From NCBI GenBank assembly GCA_937899835.1, contig CALCCE010000207.1, positions 1 through 42,940 on the forward strand: DNA of 42,940 nucleotides. Direction: 5' to 3'. The position numbers and the translations under genes are program-made. A model generated the notes under the pieces. The model worked only from the letters and a program-made list of their open reading frames with translations, did not search any database and was not told where the DNA came from. Within the stretch, counting starts at the first letter, position 1; each line of letters starts with the position of its first letter. Positions 25,962-35,400 of the stretch are shown piece by piece. The stretch is from an uncultured Flavobacteriales bacterium (GTDB lineage Bacteria > Bacteroidota > Bacteroidia > Flavobacteriales_G > Salibacteraceae).

Positions 25962-28900
25962 ATGATCCGTATTTTCTCGCTTTTTGTTTTGCTTTGGCTG
26001 GCAAACGCTACCGTATTGCTGGCACAGAAAACCTTTCCGGTCAACGGAGCGGCCAACCCGCAACCGTCGGTTACTGCCTTCATTCATGCGGTGGTGCACC
26101 TCGATGCCAGTACCACCTACGACGATGCCAGCTTACTTATTAAAGAAGGCCGAATTATAGCCGCTGGACCGGGGCTCAAAATTCCGGAAGGAGCGCGCAT
26201 CATTGACCTCAAAGGCAAGCACCTCTATCCTTCTTTGATTGACTTGTATGCGGATTATGGCGTTCCAGGACCTCCGAAAAAGAAAAAAGGGCAGGGGCGT
26301 TCAGTACAACTGAATTCCAGTACCGAGGGCGCATTTGGTTGGAACCAGGCCATTCGGCCACAGGTGTCGGCTTCCGATGTTTTTCGGGTAGACCCTAAAA
26401 AAGCCGGTCAGTTGCGCAAAATGGGATTTGGAACGGTGCTCACCCACGTTCGGGACGGCATCATGCGTGGTACCGGCACTTTGGTCACCCTAAGTGAGCG
26501 TAACGAGAATTATGTGATGCTGGGCGCAGCGGTCACCAGCCACTATTCGTTCAGAAAAGGCAGTTCGCAACAGCGCTACCCTTCTTCTGAAATGGGAAGC
26601 ATCGCCCTCTTGCGGCAAACCTTTTTGGATGCCGAGTGGTATACCCGCCACCAACCGCGTGAAGAATACAACCTCAGCCTGGCGGCTTACCTCAATCAAC
26701 AAGAGTTGCCCGCTATTTTTGAAGTTCCGGATTATCATAGCGCTCTGCGTGCTGATAAGTTGGGCGATGCCTACGGCAAGCAATTTATCCTCAAAGGAAA
26801 AGGAGATGAATACAAACGCATCGCGTCCATTTTGGCTACCGAGGCCACCTATATTATTCCGTTGACTTTTCCCAAACCCTACGACATTGAAGACCCTTTC
26901 ACGGCCATGTGGGTGCCGCTGGAAGACATGAAACACTGGGAACTGGCACCGGCCAATGCAGCACTTTTGGCAGAAGCAGGCGTTCCCTTTGTGCTCACTT
27001 CCGACGGATTGAAATCGGAAAAAGAATTTTGGAAAAACTTGCGGAAAGCTCATCTACACGGTCTTTCCGATTCGCTGGCCTTAGAGGCGCTCACGATGGG
27101 CCCGGCCCGAATCTTGGGAATGGAAGCAGAACTCGGCAGTTTGGCACCCGGTAAGTGGGCCAATTTTTTGATTACTTCCAAACCCTTGTTCGACTCGCGG
27201 TGTCAGATTTATGAGAATTGGGTACAAGGCAAGCGCCACACCATAAAAGAACTCAACCGTCCTCAAATTCTGGGGGAGTACGACCTAAACATTGACGCTA
27301 AGGTGTACGACCTCACGGTGAAAGGCAGTGCAGACAAGCCCAAAGGCGAATTGAAAATTCCCGGTGAGAAAGAGGCGTTGAAAGTAACCGTGCAGTCCAA
27401 AGGGGATTTGATCACGTTGGTCATTCCTTTCGATTCTGCTGCAGGGGGTACCTTGCGCTTGAGCGGAAAGATCAGCTACAACGGCGGCCTCTGGGACGGA
27501 CAGGCGCAGCAGCCCGATGATAATTGGGTGTTGTGGAGTGCGATTTTGGACGAATCGTTGCCAGAAAAACCTGCTAGGCAGCCCAAGACGCCCGAGTTGG
27601 GCGTTACCTGGATGCCAAACGTAGCCTACGGAAGTCCCGATACCCTGAAACCGGAACGCGTCCTGATTCGCAACGCTACCCTCTGGACCAATACGGATGC
27701 CGGAATACTAAATAATACGGACCTGCTAATTGAAAGCGGTAAAATTGCCCGCATCGGAACCGGTTTGGCCGTAGAAGGCGAATACCGTGAATACGATGCG
27801 CAAGGCAAACACCTGACACCGGGTATCATCGACGAGCATTCGCACATTGCCATTCACCGGGGCGTGAACGAAGGCAGCCATGCCGTTACTGCGGAAGTTA
27901 GCATTGGCGATGTGGTGAATTCGGATGACGTGAACCTCTACCGCCAATTGTCGGGAGGAGTTACCGCTGCTCAATTGCTGCACGGTTCGGCCAACCCCAT
28001 TGGCGGCCGGTCGGCCCTCATCAAATTCCGCTGGGGCCAGCCTGCCGATTCCATGCTGATCGATGATGCTGCCGGCTTTATCAAGTTTGCTTTGGGCGAA
28101 AACGTGAAACAATCGAACTGGGGCATTGCCCGGCCTACCCGTTTTCCGCAAACCCGCATGGGCGTGGAGCAGGTGTACTACGATGCTTTTATCCGGGCAA
28201 GTGAATACGATGAAGCCTGGAAAACCTACCAATCGCTGAAGAAAAAAGAAAAGGAAAATACTTTACCGCCCCGGGAGAACTTGCAGCTGCAATACCTCGC
28301 TGAAATCCTGAACAGTGAGCGCTTCATCTCCTGCCACTCTTACGTGCAATCAGAGATCAACATGCTCATGCATGTGGCCGATAGCATGGGCTTTCGGGTC
28401 AATACCTTTACCCACATCTTAGAAGGCTACAAAGTAGCGGACAAGATGGTAGAGCATGGAGCCGGCGGTTCCACCTTTTCCGATTGGTGGGCTTACAAGT
28501 TTGAGGTGAACGATGCCATCCCTTACAATGCCGCCATGCTCAACGATCAGGGCGTGGTAACGGCCATCAATTCGGATGATGCCGAAATGGGGCGAAGGCT
28601 CAACCAGGAAGCGGCCAAAACCGTGAAATACGGCGGTGCTTCCGAAGAGGACGCCCTAAAAATGGTCACCCTTAACCCGGCCAAACTGCTGCACCTCGAC
28701 CACCGCATGGGAAGTCTCGCGGTAGGTATGGATGCCGATATCGTGATTTGGACTGACCATCCGCTTTCGATCTATGCCCGTGCCGAACAGACTTATATTG
28801 ATGGGATTCTGTTTTTTAGTTTGGATCGTGATACCGCTCTTCGGGTAGCGATGCAAGCGGAACGGCAACGGCTCATTGAAAAAATGCTGGCCGCCAAAAA

Positions 28901-28997
28901 GGCCGGAGAGAAAACCCAACCCTTGCAAGTAAAGGAACCCAAATTGTACCACTGCGATACCCTGGAGGACCAACATGAAACAGATCATAGCCATTAG
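25962..28997 (+). CDS. Secreted or periplasmic double-domain amidohydrolase, N-terminal half degenerate
   Basis: This 1011-residue exported protein (signal peptide about 1-21, TVLLAQ) contains two amidohydrolase-type domains. The C-terminal one (about 560-980) has PGIIDEHSHIA with the metal-binding HxH at His626/His628, further candidate ligands His792 (SCHSY) and His818 (FTHILEG), and INSDDAEMGRR supplying a metal-site Asp. The N-terminal one (about 45-430) keeps the fold's landmarks (LYPSLIDLYADYG, LTMGPARILGMEAELGSLAPGKWANFLI) but lacks HxH, so it is probably catalytically inactive. Related enzymes hydrolyse C-N bonds in cyclic amides, dipeptides or imidazolones; the substrate here is unknown. 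The last 23 bases overlap the next gene, also an amidohydrolase, indicating a co-transcribed pair. A near-consensus -7 box (TACTTTAG) lies at 25944-25951. Confidence 0.88.
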   Translation: MIRIFSLFVLLWLANATVLLAQKTFPVNGAANPQPSVTAFIHAVVHLDASTTYDDASLLIKEGRIIAAGPGLKIPEGARIIDLKGKHLYPSLIDLYADYGVPGPPKKKKGQGRSVQLNSSTEGAFGWNQAIRPQVSASDVFRVDPKKAGQLRKMGFGTVLTHVRDGIMRGTGTLVTLSERNENYVMLGAAVTSHYSFRKGSSQQRYPSSEMGSIALLRQTFLDAEWYTRHQPREEYNLSLAAYLNQQELPAIFEVPDYHSALRADKLGDAYGKQFILKGKGDEYKRIASILATEATYIIPLTFPKPYDIEDPFTAMWVPLEDMKHWELAPANAALLAEAGVPFVLTSDGLKSEKEFWKNLRKAHLHGLSDSLALEALTMGPARILGMEAELGSLAPGKWANFLITSKPLFDSRCQIYENWVQGKRHTIKELNRPQILGEYDLNIDAKVYDLTVKGSADKPKGELKIPGEKEALKVTVQSKGDLITLVIPFDSAAGGTLRLSGKISYNGGLWDGQAQQPDDNWVLWSAILDESLPEKPARQPKTPELGVTWMPNVAYGSPDTLKPERVLIRNATLWTNTDAGILNNTDLLIESGKIARIGTGLAVEGEYREYDAQGKHLTPGIIDEHSHIAIHRGVNEGSHAVTAEVSIGDVVNSDDVNLYRQLSGGVTAAQLLHGSANPIGGRSALIKFRWGQPADSMLIDDAAGFIKFALGENVKQSNWGIARPTRFPQTRMGVEQVYYDAFIRASEYDEAWKTYQSLKKKEKENTLPPRENLQLQYLAEILNSERFISCHSYVQSEINMLMHVADSMGFRVNTFTHILEGYKVADKMVEHGAGGSTFSDWWAYKFEVNDAIPYNAAMLNDQGVVTAINSDDAEMGRRLNQEAAKTVKYGGASEEDALKMVTLNPAKLLHLDHRMGSLAVGMDADIVIWTDHPLSIYARAEQTYIDGILFFSLDRDTALRVAMQAERQRLIEKMLAAKKAGEKTQPLQVKEPKLYHCDTLEDQHETDHSH

Positions 28998-30288
28998 TCT
29001 TGTAGTGTTGGGAGCCTTCACCGCGTGGGGGCAGGTGCCAACACCTGGAGCATCCCAAAGCAAAAAGATCCTGATGCTGGGCGGCATTGCGCACCTCGGC
29101 AACGGAGCGGTGATTCAAAACTCGGCCATTGCCTTCGAAAACGGCAAGCTCACCATCGTGGGTGATGCTACCACCATGCGCCTGGACATTGCTTACTTCG
29201 ATGAAGTGATAAAAATCCAGGGCAAGCACGTTTATCCGGGGTTGCTGGCTCCCAACTCCCGCTTGGGTCTGTTTGAGATTGGAGCCGTAAAAGCCACCCT
29301 CGACCAGGATGAGATCGGACCCATGTTGCCCCACGTGCGTTCTATCATTGCCTACAACACCGATTCAAAGATCATTCCTACCGTGCGTACCAATGGTGTG
29401 TTGCTGGCTGAGATAGCACCCAAAGGGGGTGTGATCTCCGGGAGTTCTTCTGTGGTACACCTCGATGCCTGGAATTGGGAAGATGCCGCTGTGGCCACGG
29501 AGGTGGGTATTCACCTGCGCTGGCCCGATTTGCTTAAGCGCACCGGCTGGTGGGCCGAGCCCGGAAAGGTGGTGAAAAACGACAGCAACCTCGCGCAAGT
29601 CAAACGCATTCGGGAATTTTTTGCCCGAGCCAAAGCTTACTGTGACCTGCCGGTTCCTGCTCCGACCAACCTGCGCTACGAAGCCATGCGGGGCGTGTTC
29701 GAAGGCCAGCAAACCCTGTTTGTGCACACCAACTACGCCCGCGAAATCGTACAAGCTGTGAACCTGAAACGGGAATATGAAATTCCTAAAATGGCCATCG
29801 TTGGCGGATACGATGCTTACCTGCTTACCCAGCTCTTGAAAGAAAACAAAGTGGCCGTGGTGTTGGGCCGCCTTCATCGGCTACCGCTTCGGCCCGAAGA
29901 TGATGTAGACCTGCCTTATAAATTGCCCGGCCTCTTGCTCAAAGACAGCATCACCGTTTGCCTCGACTACGCCGGCGACATGGAAGTGATGGGCACACGC
30001 AACCTGCCCTTCCTGGCCGGCACTGCTGCTGCCTATGGGTTGGATCGTGAGAAAGCCTTGCAGCTGATTACCCTTAACCCCGCCCGTATCATGGGCATTG
30101 ACCACCTGGTAGGCTCTTTAGCCGTGGGTAAAAACGCCACCCTTTTCGTTTCAGAAGGAGATGCCTTGGACATGCGTACCAATGCCGTAACAATGGCCTA
30201 CATTGATGGCCGCGCATTGGACCTTTCCAACCACCAGGAGGCCCTGTACGAAAAGTTCAAGGCGAAGTACGAAGCGGCTGATCAGTAG
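28975..30288 (+). CDS. Exported amidohydrolase-family protein lacking the HxH metal motif
   Basis: The 437-residue protein has a signal peptide (about 1-20, FTAWGQ) and the amidohydrolase layout. An N-terminal beta-sandwich (ILMLGGIAHLGNGAVIQNSAIAFENG) is followed by a barrel and a C-terminal ITLNPARIMGIDHLVGSLAVGKNATLFVSEGD segment. Where the HxH motif should follow PGLLAP the sequence reads NSRLG, so the metal site is lost as in the N-terminal half of the preceding gene. The first ATG lies inside the end of that gene, a 23-nt overlap in a different frame, implying coupled translation. It may act as a non-catalytic partner of the upstream enzyme; this is an inference from adjacency. A structured repeat begins about 9 nt after the stop. 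Confidence 0.87.
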   Translation: MKQIIAISLVVLGAFTAWGQVPTPGASQSKKILMLGGIAHLGNGAVIQNSAIAFENGKLTIVGDATTMRLDIAYFDEVIKIQGKHVYPGLLAPNSRLGLFEIGAVKATLDQDEIGPMLPHVRSIIAYNTDSKIIPTVRTNGVLLAEIAPKGGVISGSSSVVHLDAWNWEDAAVATEVGIHLRWPDLLKRTGWWAEPGKVVKNDSNLAQVKRIREFFARAKAYCDLPVPAPTNLRYEAMRGVFEGQQTLFVHTNYAREIVQAVNLKREYEIPKMAIVGGYDAYLLTQLLKENKVAVVLGRLHRLPLRPEDDVDLPYKLPGLLLKDSITVCLDYAGDMEVMGTRNLPFLAGTAAAYGLDREKALQLITLNPARIMGIDHLVGSLAVGKNATLFVSEGDALDMRTNAVTMAYIDGRALDLSNHQEALYEKFKAKYEAADQ

Positions 30289-30296
30289 GAAAAACT

Positions 30297-30368
30297 GGGC
30301 TTCTCGACTCAGCCGAAAGGCTGACACGGTGCGCTCGAAGACTGGTTTTTAGGATGCTCGAAGATCGG
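30297..30368 (+). repeat. Dispersed structured intergenic repeat, copy A
   Basis: The unit begins GGGCTTCTCGACTCAGCC, then a GAAA loop, GGCTGACACGGTGCGCTCGA and AGACTGG. TCAGCC and GGCTGA form a 6-bp stem with a GAAA tetraloop. A shortened second piece (GCTCGAAGATCGG) follows. It starts about 9 nt after the amidohydrolase stop, so it forms the 3' end of that transcript. Confidence 0.75.
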
Positions 30369-30496
30369 TATTGAAACAACCAGGATCATAGCTCGCGCGA
30401 AAGCGCGCCAATAACCATCCGGTCTTTAAGAGAACTGTTTTAGCCCACTTGGTTAATCCGGAAGGCCAACCGAATAAATCCAATTAAAACTATAGA

Positions 30497-31327
30497 TCAC
30501 CACTTTTCATCGGTAAACACCAGGTCCACCGGTTCTAAGTGCGTTTTAGAATGCAACAAATCGGCCGGACGTACCACTTGCCCGTTTTCTGCATAAATAT
30601 AGCGGTAGCCTTCCAAAGCCTTCAACAAGCTGCGCACCGCGGCCATTAGCGGGCCATCGCTCCAAGGGAAAACGCTCAGGCGTTCCTCCAGGCTAAGCCG
30701 CAAGCGGCCGAGGCCCTTGTTCTTGAAAAAATGTTCCCGAAAATAATTGCCGTGGAGCGATAAGAGTAGGGTCGGTTTGTGGGCCATCAGCCAGGGTGCC
30801 ATGTCGGGTATCACCTCAAACTCGGCCCCTTCGATGTCCATTTTGATAAAACCTACCGGGCTGTTGTTGAGCATTTGAGCAAAAGAAGCAAAGCGCTGCA
30901 CCGGAATGGTCACCGTTTCTCCCTGGTCGCGGCTCCGGGCCACCAGGCTGGAAGAAGAATCGCCAAACTCCCGTCGGCTGAATAGCAGCGCCTCCGTATC
31001 CTTTGGCCCAATCGCCACCGAATGGCAAAAAAAGCGGTCTTGCAACGCTGGGTTGGCCCGCAAGTTGCGCTCCAGTTGCCGAAAAACTACTGCGTCTGGC
31101 TCAATAGCGTGAATGTCTCCCCGCGTCAGCTGGGCTGCATACAACGAAAGCGGACCTGCCCAGGCGCCCATGTCGATCACTGCCTTCTCAGGGTGCACAA
31201 AGCGATCGAACACCCGCGTGGTATGCGGCTGCCAGCCCTTGGCTTCCCATAAATCCCAAAAGGAAGTCGCTACGTCAGCTTCGACCTGAAATTTTCGCCC
31301 GGTGATATCGACTGCCCTCGTCTGCAT
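30497..31327 (-). CDS. FkbM family SAM-dependent methyltransferase
   Basis: The 276-residue protein shows the FkbM methyltransferase signature: SAM motif I VIDMGAWAGPLSLYAAQ (50-66), the acidic loop IEPD (75-78), and the family-defining VGFIKMDIEGAEFEVI (158-173) with a central Asp. FkbM enzymes methylate hydroxyl groups on sugars, polyketides or other small molecules; no acceptor is suggested here. I chose the ATG at 31327. A TTG 51 nt upstream would add 17 residues but overlaps a near-consensus -7 box (TACCTTAG, 31336-31343), which lies 8 nt before this ATG. It stands alone between repeat-containing intergenic regions, with no polysaccharide or secondary-metabolite cluster nearby. Confidence 0.9.
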   Translation of the reverse strand: MQTRAVDITGRKFQVEADVATSFWDLWEAKGWQPHTTRVFDRFVHPEKAVIDMGAWAGPLSLYAAQLTRGDIHAIEPDAVVFRQLERNLRANPALQDRFFCHSVAIGPKDTEALLFSRREFGDSSSSLVARSRDQGETVTIPVQRFASFAQMLNNSPVGFIKMDIEGAEFEVIPDMAPWLMAHKPTLLLSLHGNYFREHFFKNKGLGRLRLSLEERLSVFPWSDGPLMAAVRSLLKALEGYRYIYAENGQVVRPADLLHSKTHLEPVDLVFTDEKW

Positions 31328-31450
31328 TGACGGGGCTAAGGTAAGATTGTTCTGGAGGTAATAAAGGTTTTGGTGCAATTGGAGCTTATTTACTGTACTA
31401 CCCGAATTTCGGATTGCCCACCACTCATAACACTACACAATCATCCTGCG

Positions 31451-31628
31451 TCAGATCGTAGTTTGCAACTACGATCCTCTATTCATCTGGTATAGTATGC
31501 AGAACAAACTTGCTGCGTAACATCATTCTTGCAGCTAAACAGGTTGGATAATGATAAGCTACTAAATGGATTTAAGCAGTTATTGTGCAGGATGGATAGT
31601 AGGGTGTAGTTGCAAACCACACCCAATG
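31451..31628 (+). repeat. Hairpin-flanked REP/BIME-like element, copy 1
   Basis: The left end is a perfect 10-bp hairpin, GATCGTAGTT and AACTACGATC around TGC (31454-31476), followed by CTCTATTCAT. The right end is an imperfect hairpin, GGGTGTAGTT and AACCACACCC around GCA (31602-31624, one mismatch). The two ends are related in reverse orientation: both carry the core TAGTTTGCAACTA or its GTGGTTTGCAACTAC variant. The interior (about 125 bp) contains no open frame. A second copy follows about 120 bp later. Confidence 0.8.
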
Positions 31629-31657
31629 AAAGCATTTGAATGTTGGTCGTTTTAATA

Positions 31658-31712
31658 CCGGTCGTTGAGCGGACCGTGTCAGCCCGCTGGCTGAGCCGAA
31701 ACGCCCGGATTT
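31658..31712 (-). repeat. Dispersed structured intergenic repeat, copy B (reverse orientation)
   Basis: The reverse complement reads AAATCCGGGCGTTTCGGCTC, then AGCCAGCGGGCTGACACGG, then TCCGCTCAACGACCGG. It is almost identical to copy C at 36261-36315 on the plus strand. The stem TCAGCC/GGCTGA encloses an AGCG loop. It sits exactly between the two hairpin-flanked elements. Confidence 0.75.
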
Positions 31713-31751
31713 AGCAAAACAATGTTCAATACATTAGCTAAAACCTATACA

Positions 31752-31930
31752 TCAGATCGTAGTTTGCAACTACGATCCTCTATTCATAGCATACCATTGT
31801 ATAAGGTGACTCCTCCAATTCTTTCATCATTGTTGCTAAACAGGAAAGCTGATAACTAATTGGTAAATGGATGGGAGGCCACTATTGATAGGGATTGGTA
31901 GTTGGATATAGTTGCAAACCACACCCAGTT
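31752..31930 (+). repeat. Hairpin-flanked REP/BIME-like element, copy 2
   Basis: The left 35 or so bases match copy 1 almost perfectly, including the full 10-bp hairpin (31755-31777) and CCTCTATTCAT. The right end keeps TAGTTGCAAACCACACCCA (hairpin region 31904-31926) but its left arm has decayed. The interior has diverged strongly from copy 1, though GCTAAACAGG and TAAATGGAT-like blocks remain recognisable in the same order. Overall length is the same as copy 1 within a base or two. Confidence 0.8.
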
Positions 31931-32116
31931 AAGCTGCGAAAGACTTCCTGCATACTGCATTGCTAAGCTTTCTTCAACCGTTTGCGAGAAGAAGCAAAAT
32001 AGCTGAATGCTATTACATCGAAATGAAGGTCTTTCCCTTCCCTACCTCTCATAGCTCCACAGGACCATTCAATAAATGGTGTTTTTTCCCCTCACTGCCA
32101 TTTGTATCTTTAAGCC

Positions 32117-32476
32117 ATGCGTTGGTCCATTCTAAGCCTTTTGCTCCTGTTCTTTTTGCTGGGTTGCGAGTCCCGGGTGGAAACTCACGACATCAAATAC
32201 CGCATTCAGCGCTTGTCCAACGGTCCGGTGACCTACCGGGTGGTGTACGCCTCGGGCGGTGATGCTACATTACAACAAGGGCCCATCGAAGATCAATTGT
32301 GGGATTCTCCCGTAGTACAAGATGTGGACAACGGCACCGAACTGTTGATTACCATGGAAGTGATTTCGGGAAATGGACAGTTTGAGGTCACGATCTTTCG
32401 CGGTAAAGGAGAATGGGAGGTAGAAACCGCCAACGTGGATCCTAACCGAACCTACACGCTTTCCAAAATTCTTTAA
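32117..32476 (+). CDS. Small lipoprotein of unknown function
   Basis: The 119-residue protein has a lipoprotein signal peptide: two N-terminal polar residues with an Arg, a hydrophobic run, and the lipobox LLGC with Cys17. The mature part is predicted to be beta-rich, with alternating hydrophobic residues (VTYRVVYASGG, TELLITMEVISG, QFEVTIFRG), and is acidic overall. I do not recognise the family. A near-consensus -7 box (TATCTTTA, 32105-32112) lies 4 nt before the ATG. Its stop overlaps the stop of the facing T9SS gene by four bases (TTAA). The lipoprotein class is clear; function is unknown. Confidence 0.8.
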   Translation: MRWSILSLLLLFFLLGCESRVETHDIKYRIQRLSNGPVTYRVVYASGGDATLQQGPIEDQLWDSPVVQDVDNGTELLITMEVISGNGQFEVTIFRGKGEWEVETANVDPNRTYTLSKIL

Positions 32477-35400
32477 TGCTGCACCATCAGCATGCGTTGG
32501 TCTATCGGTGTCCCGTCTTGTCGGAGTTGACAAACATATAAGCCGGAAGCAAGGCCTGCAAGGTCAAACGAAGCCTGCGTAGACGCAGTACTCATATTCC
32601 ACGTGCGCACTACTTTACCCACCGCATTTACTACTACTAAAGCATAGCCTTCTGAAGGGTTGGTAATCCATTCGACCACCACCTGTTCGCGGGCAGGATT
32701 GGGGTAGAGTTGCCATTGCAATGCAGGCAACGTGTTGTCGCTAATGCCGGTCACAAAGGGTACTTGCAAGGCATAGGTGTTTTCACAGCCGTTGGCATCG
32801 GTCACCGTTACGATATAATCACCGGCCAGCAGGTTGGTAGCAGTGTCGGTGGTTTGGTTTTGCGGGTCGTTCCATTGGTAGCTGTAGGGAGGAGTACCGC
32901 CCACCGCAAAGGCAATGGCTTGTCCGTTGGCACCAAACGTTTGCGGCTTGTTGGAGCCCGTTACGCCCAGTAAGGGAGGCTCTAACACCGCAATGGTAGC
33001 TTGGTTGCTACAGCCCAAGCTGTCGGTGATCAGATAAGTATAGCTGCCGGCTGGCAGGCCACTGAGTTGTGCTCCAATGAAGCCACCACCGTTCCACGAA
33101 ACTTGATGTGGCGCAATGCCGCCAAACACCGTTAAGTCGATGTTTCCGTTACTTTCTCCAAAACACAAGACATGGTCTACGCTGGAGTTGGCTCCTACTG
33201 GTGCGGGCTCAAACACAAAAAACGACTGAAAACCAATGCATCCGTTTTGATCGGTGACCGTCACCGAGTATGTTCCTCCTGAGAGTCCGACCAGTAAGTT
33301 AGTGTCTGGCCCCGAATTCCAGGTGTAGGAATAGCCTGGAGTTCCGCCGGTGACGTTCACTTCTACCAGTCCATCGTTTTCCCCAGCGCACGACACAGGA
33401 TTTCCTACGATGGACATGGTGAGTAGGGGCGGTTGGGTGATGGTAGCAGTATCACTAAACTGACATCCGTTTTGGTCGGTAACGACTACCGGATAACTTC
33501 CCGCGCCCAAACCAGCATAGCTGGCCCCCACGGGCCCATTGACCCATTGAATGCTCAATGCTCCGGTGCCCCCACTTGGGCCGGTTACCAGCGCGCTGCC
33601 ATTGTTTTTTCCAAAACAGCTGGAGTTTTGTGTGCTTACCGAGGCCACAATGGCCGTAGGACTTACCACAACCGCAGAGTCCGTACGTTGGCAGTTTTGT
33701 GCATCGCTCAAAGTGAGAAGGTAGTTCCCCGGCAGGAGCGAATCCACTTGTGAACTATTTGAGCTACCGGTGCTCCATTGGTAGGTGTAGGGCGCAGTGC
33801 CGCCAGTGGGTGTACTCGCCACGCTTCCGTCCTGAAAGCCAAAGCAAGAAAGGTCAGTGGTCACCAAGCCGCTTTGTAACGGATCGGGTTGCACAATGAT
33901 GACTGTGTCGATATAGGCACAGCCCAAACTGTCGGTTATCGTAAGCAGGTAATTGCCAGCAGCTATGGCATTCAGGCTGTTGCTTGCTACTGAAGGGTTG
34001 GCCCAAGCGTAGGAATAAGGAGCAAACCCTCCATAACCAAAAGCGGTAATCTGCGCATCTGACAAACCGTTGCAACTCACATTCTGAATCAATTCATTGC
34101 CAATCAGCGCAGATGGTTCCGATAAGAAAATTAAATCACGGTCCTGGCATCCGGCAGCATCGGTAAGGGTTACTTCGTACATGCCGGAGCCCAGGCTGGA
34201 ATTGGTACTGCCCAGGTTACCATCCGACCATGTGTAGGTGTAAGGCGCGATGCCGCCACTGGCCGAGGAGGCAATTACTCCATTGGTGGCTCCTCCGCAA
34301 GTCAATGCCTGGGTAACATTAGCCGTTACCGACAAACTCGATAAGGTGGGCAAGGTGAAAGCAGGAGAAATTTGGCAAAGACCGTTGGTGTCTGAAACGG
34401 TGACCTGAAAATTGCCTCCGTTCAAAACGGTGATGCTGGCGCTGGTATCTCCGGAAGACCACGCGTAACCAAAGTGGTTGCCCACCGATAAGGTGACCGT
34501 ATCGCCACAAGCACTCAAAGTCCCCAAGCCACTAATGGTAGGTGGTGAAACGGGCCCCGAACTGCCTTGAATCAAAGTTACAAGCCGGTTGACACAAACT
34601 TGTTCGAACACATCGTTGCTGCCATCGGGCCACAGCACCCGGATGGAGTCAATGAGGGGCGCATTGCTTAAACCCACGTGTACATTGCCGGAGTTTTGCG
34701 CCAAAAAGCCACTGCCACATTGTGTGTAGCGCATATAACGGTTGGGGCCGCAATACACTTCAATAAAAGCGCCAATACCGTCTCGGTTCACGGAGGTACC
34801 TCGCAGGCGTACCTCAATCCAATTGCTGCCCGAGCCTTGGTTTTCCCATACCCGGATGAGGTCCTGGTTGAAATTGTTGATCACTGCGATATCGGGATAA
34901 CCGTCTCGGTTGAAATCGCCGTAGGCAGATGAAAAATTCGCAGGGGCATCGGTGCCAAAACCTGCATTGTTCAAATAAGAAAACGTACCGTTTCCAAGGT
35001 TTTCGTAAATGTGGTGCGTACTTACATAGGCTGATCCGGGAGCTTCTGAGCATACAAACAAATCGAGGTCACCGTCATTGTCCATGTCCAGAAAAGTGGA
35101 GCCCCAACTGGTTTGGTTGAGTGCTACACCAATGGGAGCGGCCACTTCGGTAAAGGTGCCGTTGTTGTCGTTGCGGAGCATCTTGTTGCCCGAAGACGTG
35201 TTGGTGATGTAGATGTCCAGATCGTTGTCGTTGTCGTAGTCGCCGGCGGTAACACACATGGCGTCCATGGTGAGGTTGGAGCCGGAAGAAACGCTCGCGT
35301 CCGCAAAAACTCCCGTTCCGAGGTTGCGAAACATCGTGTTGCCAAACTGATAGTCTTGCGCCACATAAATGTCGGGCCACCGGTCGTTGTCATAATCCAC

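Larger units (their letters stand above)
31328..32116. other. Repeat-rich intergenic region between FkbM and lipoprotein genes
   Basis: This 789-bp region has no convincing gene. A 100-codon frame starting near 31960 has no recognisable features and would overlap the lipoprotein gene, so I do not call it. The region holds two copies of a hairpin-flanked element (31451-31628 and 31752-31930) with a reverse copy of the second repeat family (31658-31712) between them. Confidence 0.7.

Noticed and set aside
30394-30407. Short CGCGC-GAAA-GCGCG hairpin downstream of the amidohydrolase pair
   Set aside because: A 5-bp stem without a T-run; it may add to the 3' structure but cannot be called a terminator or a member of the repeat family.
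31960-32262. 100-codon rightward frame before the lipoprotein gene
   Set aside because: No recognisable family features, it overlaps the well-supported lipoprotein gene in another frame, and its first part lies in repeat-rich sequence.
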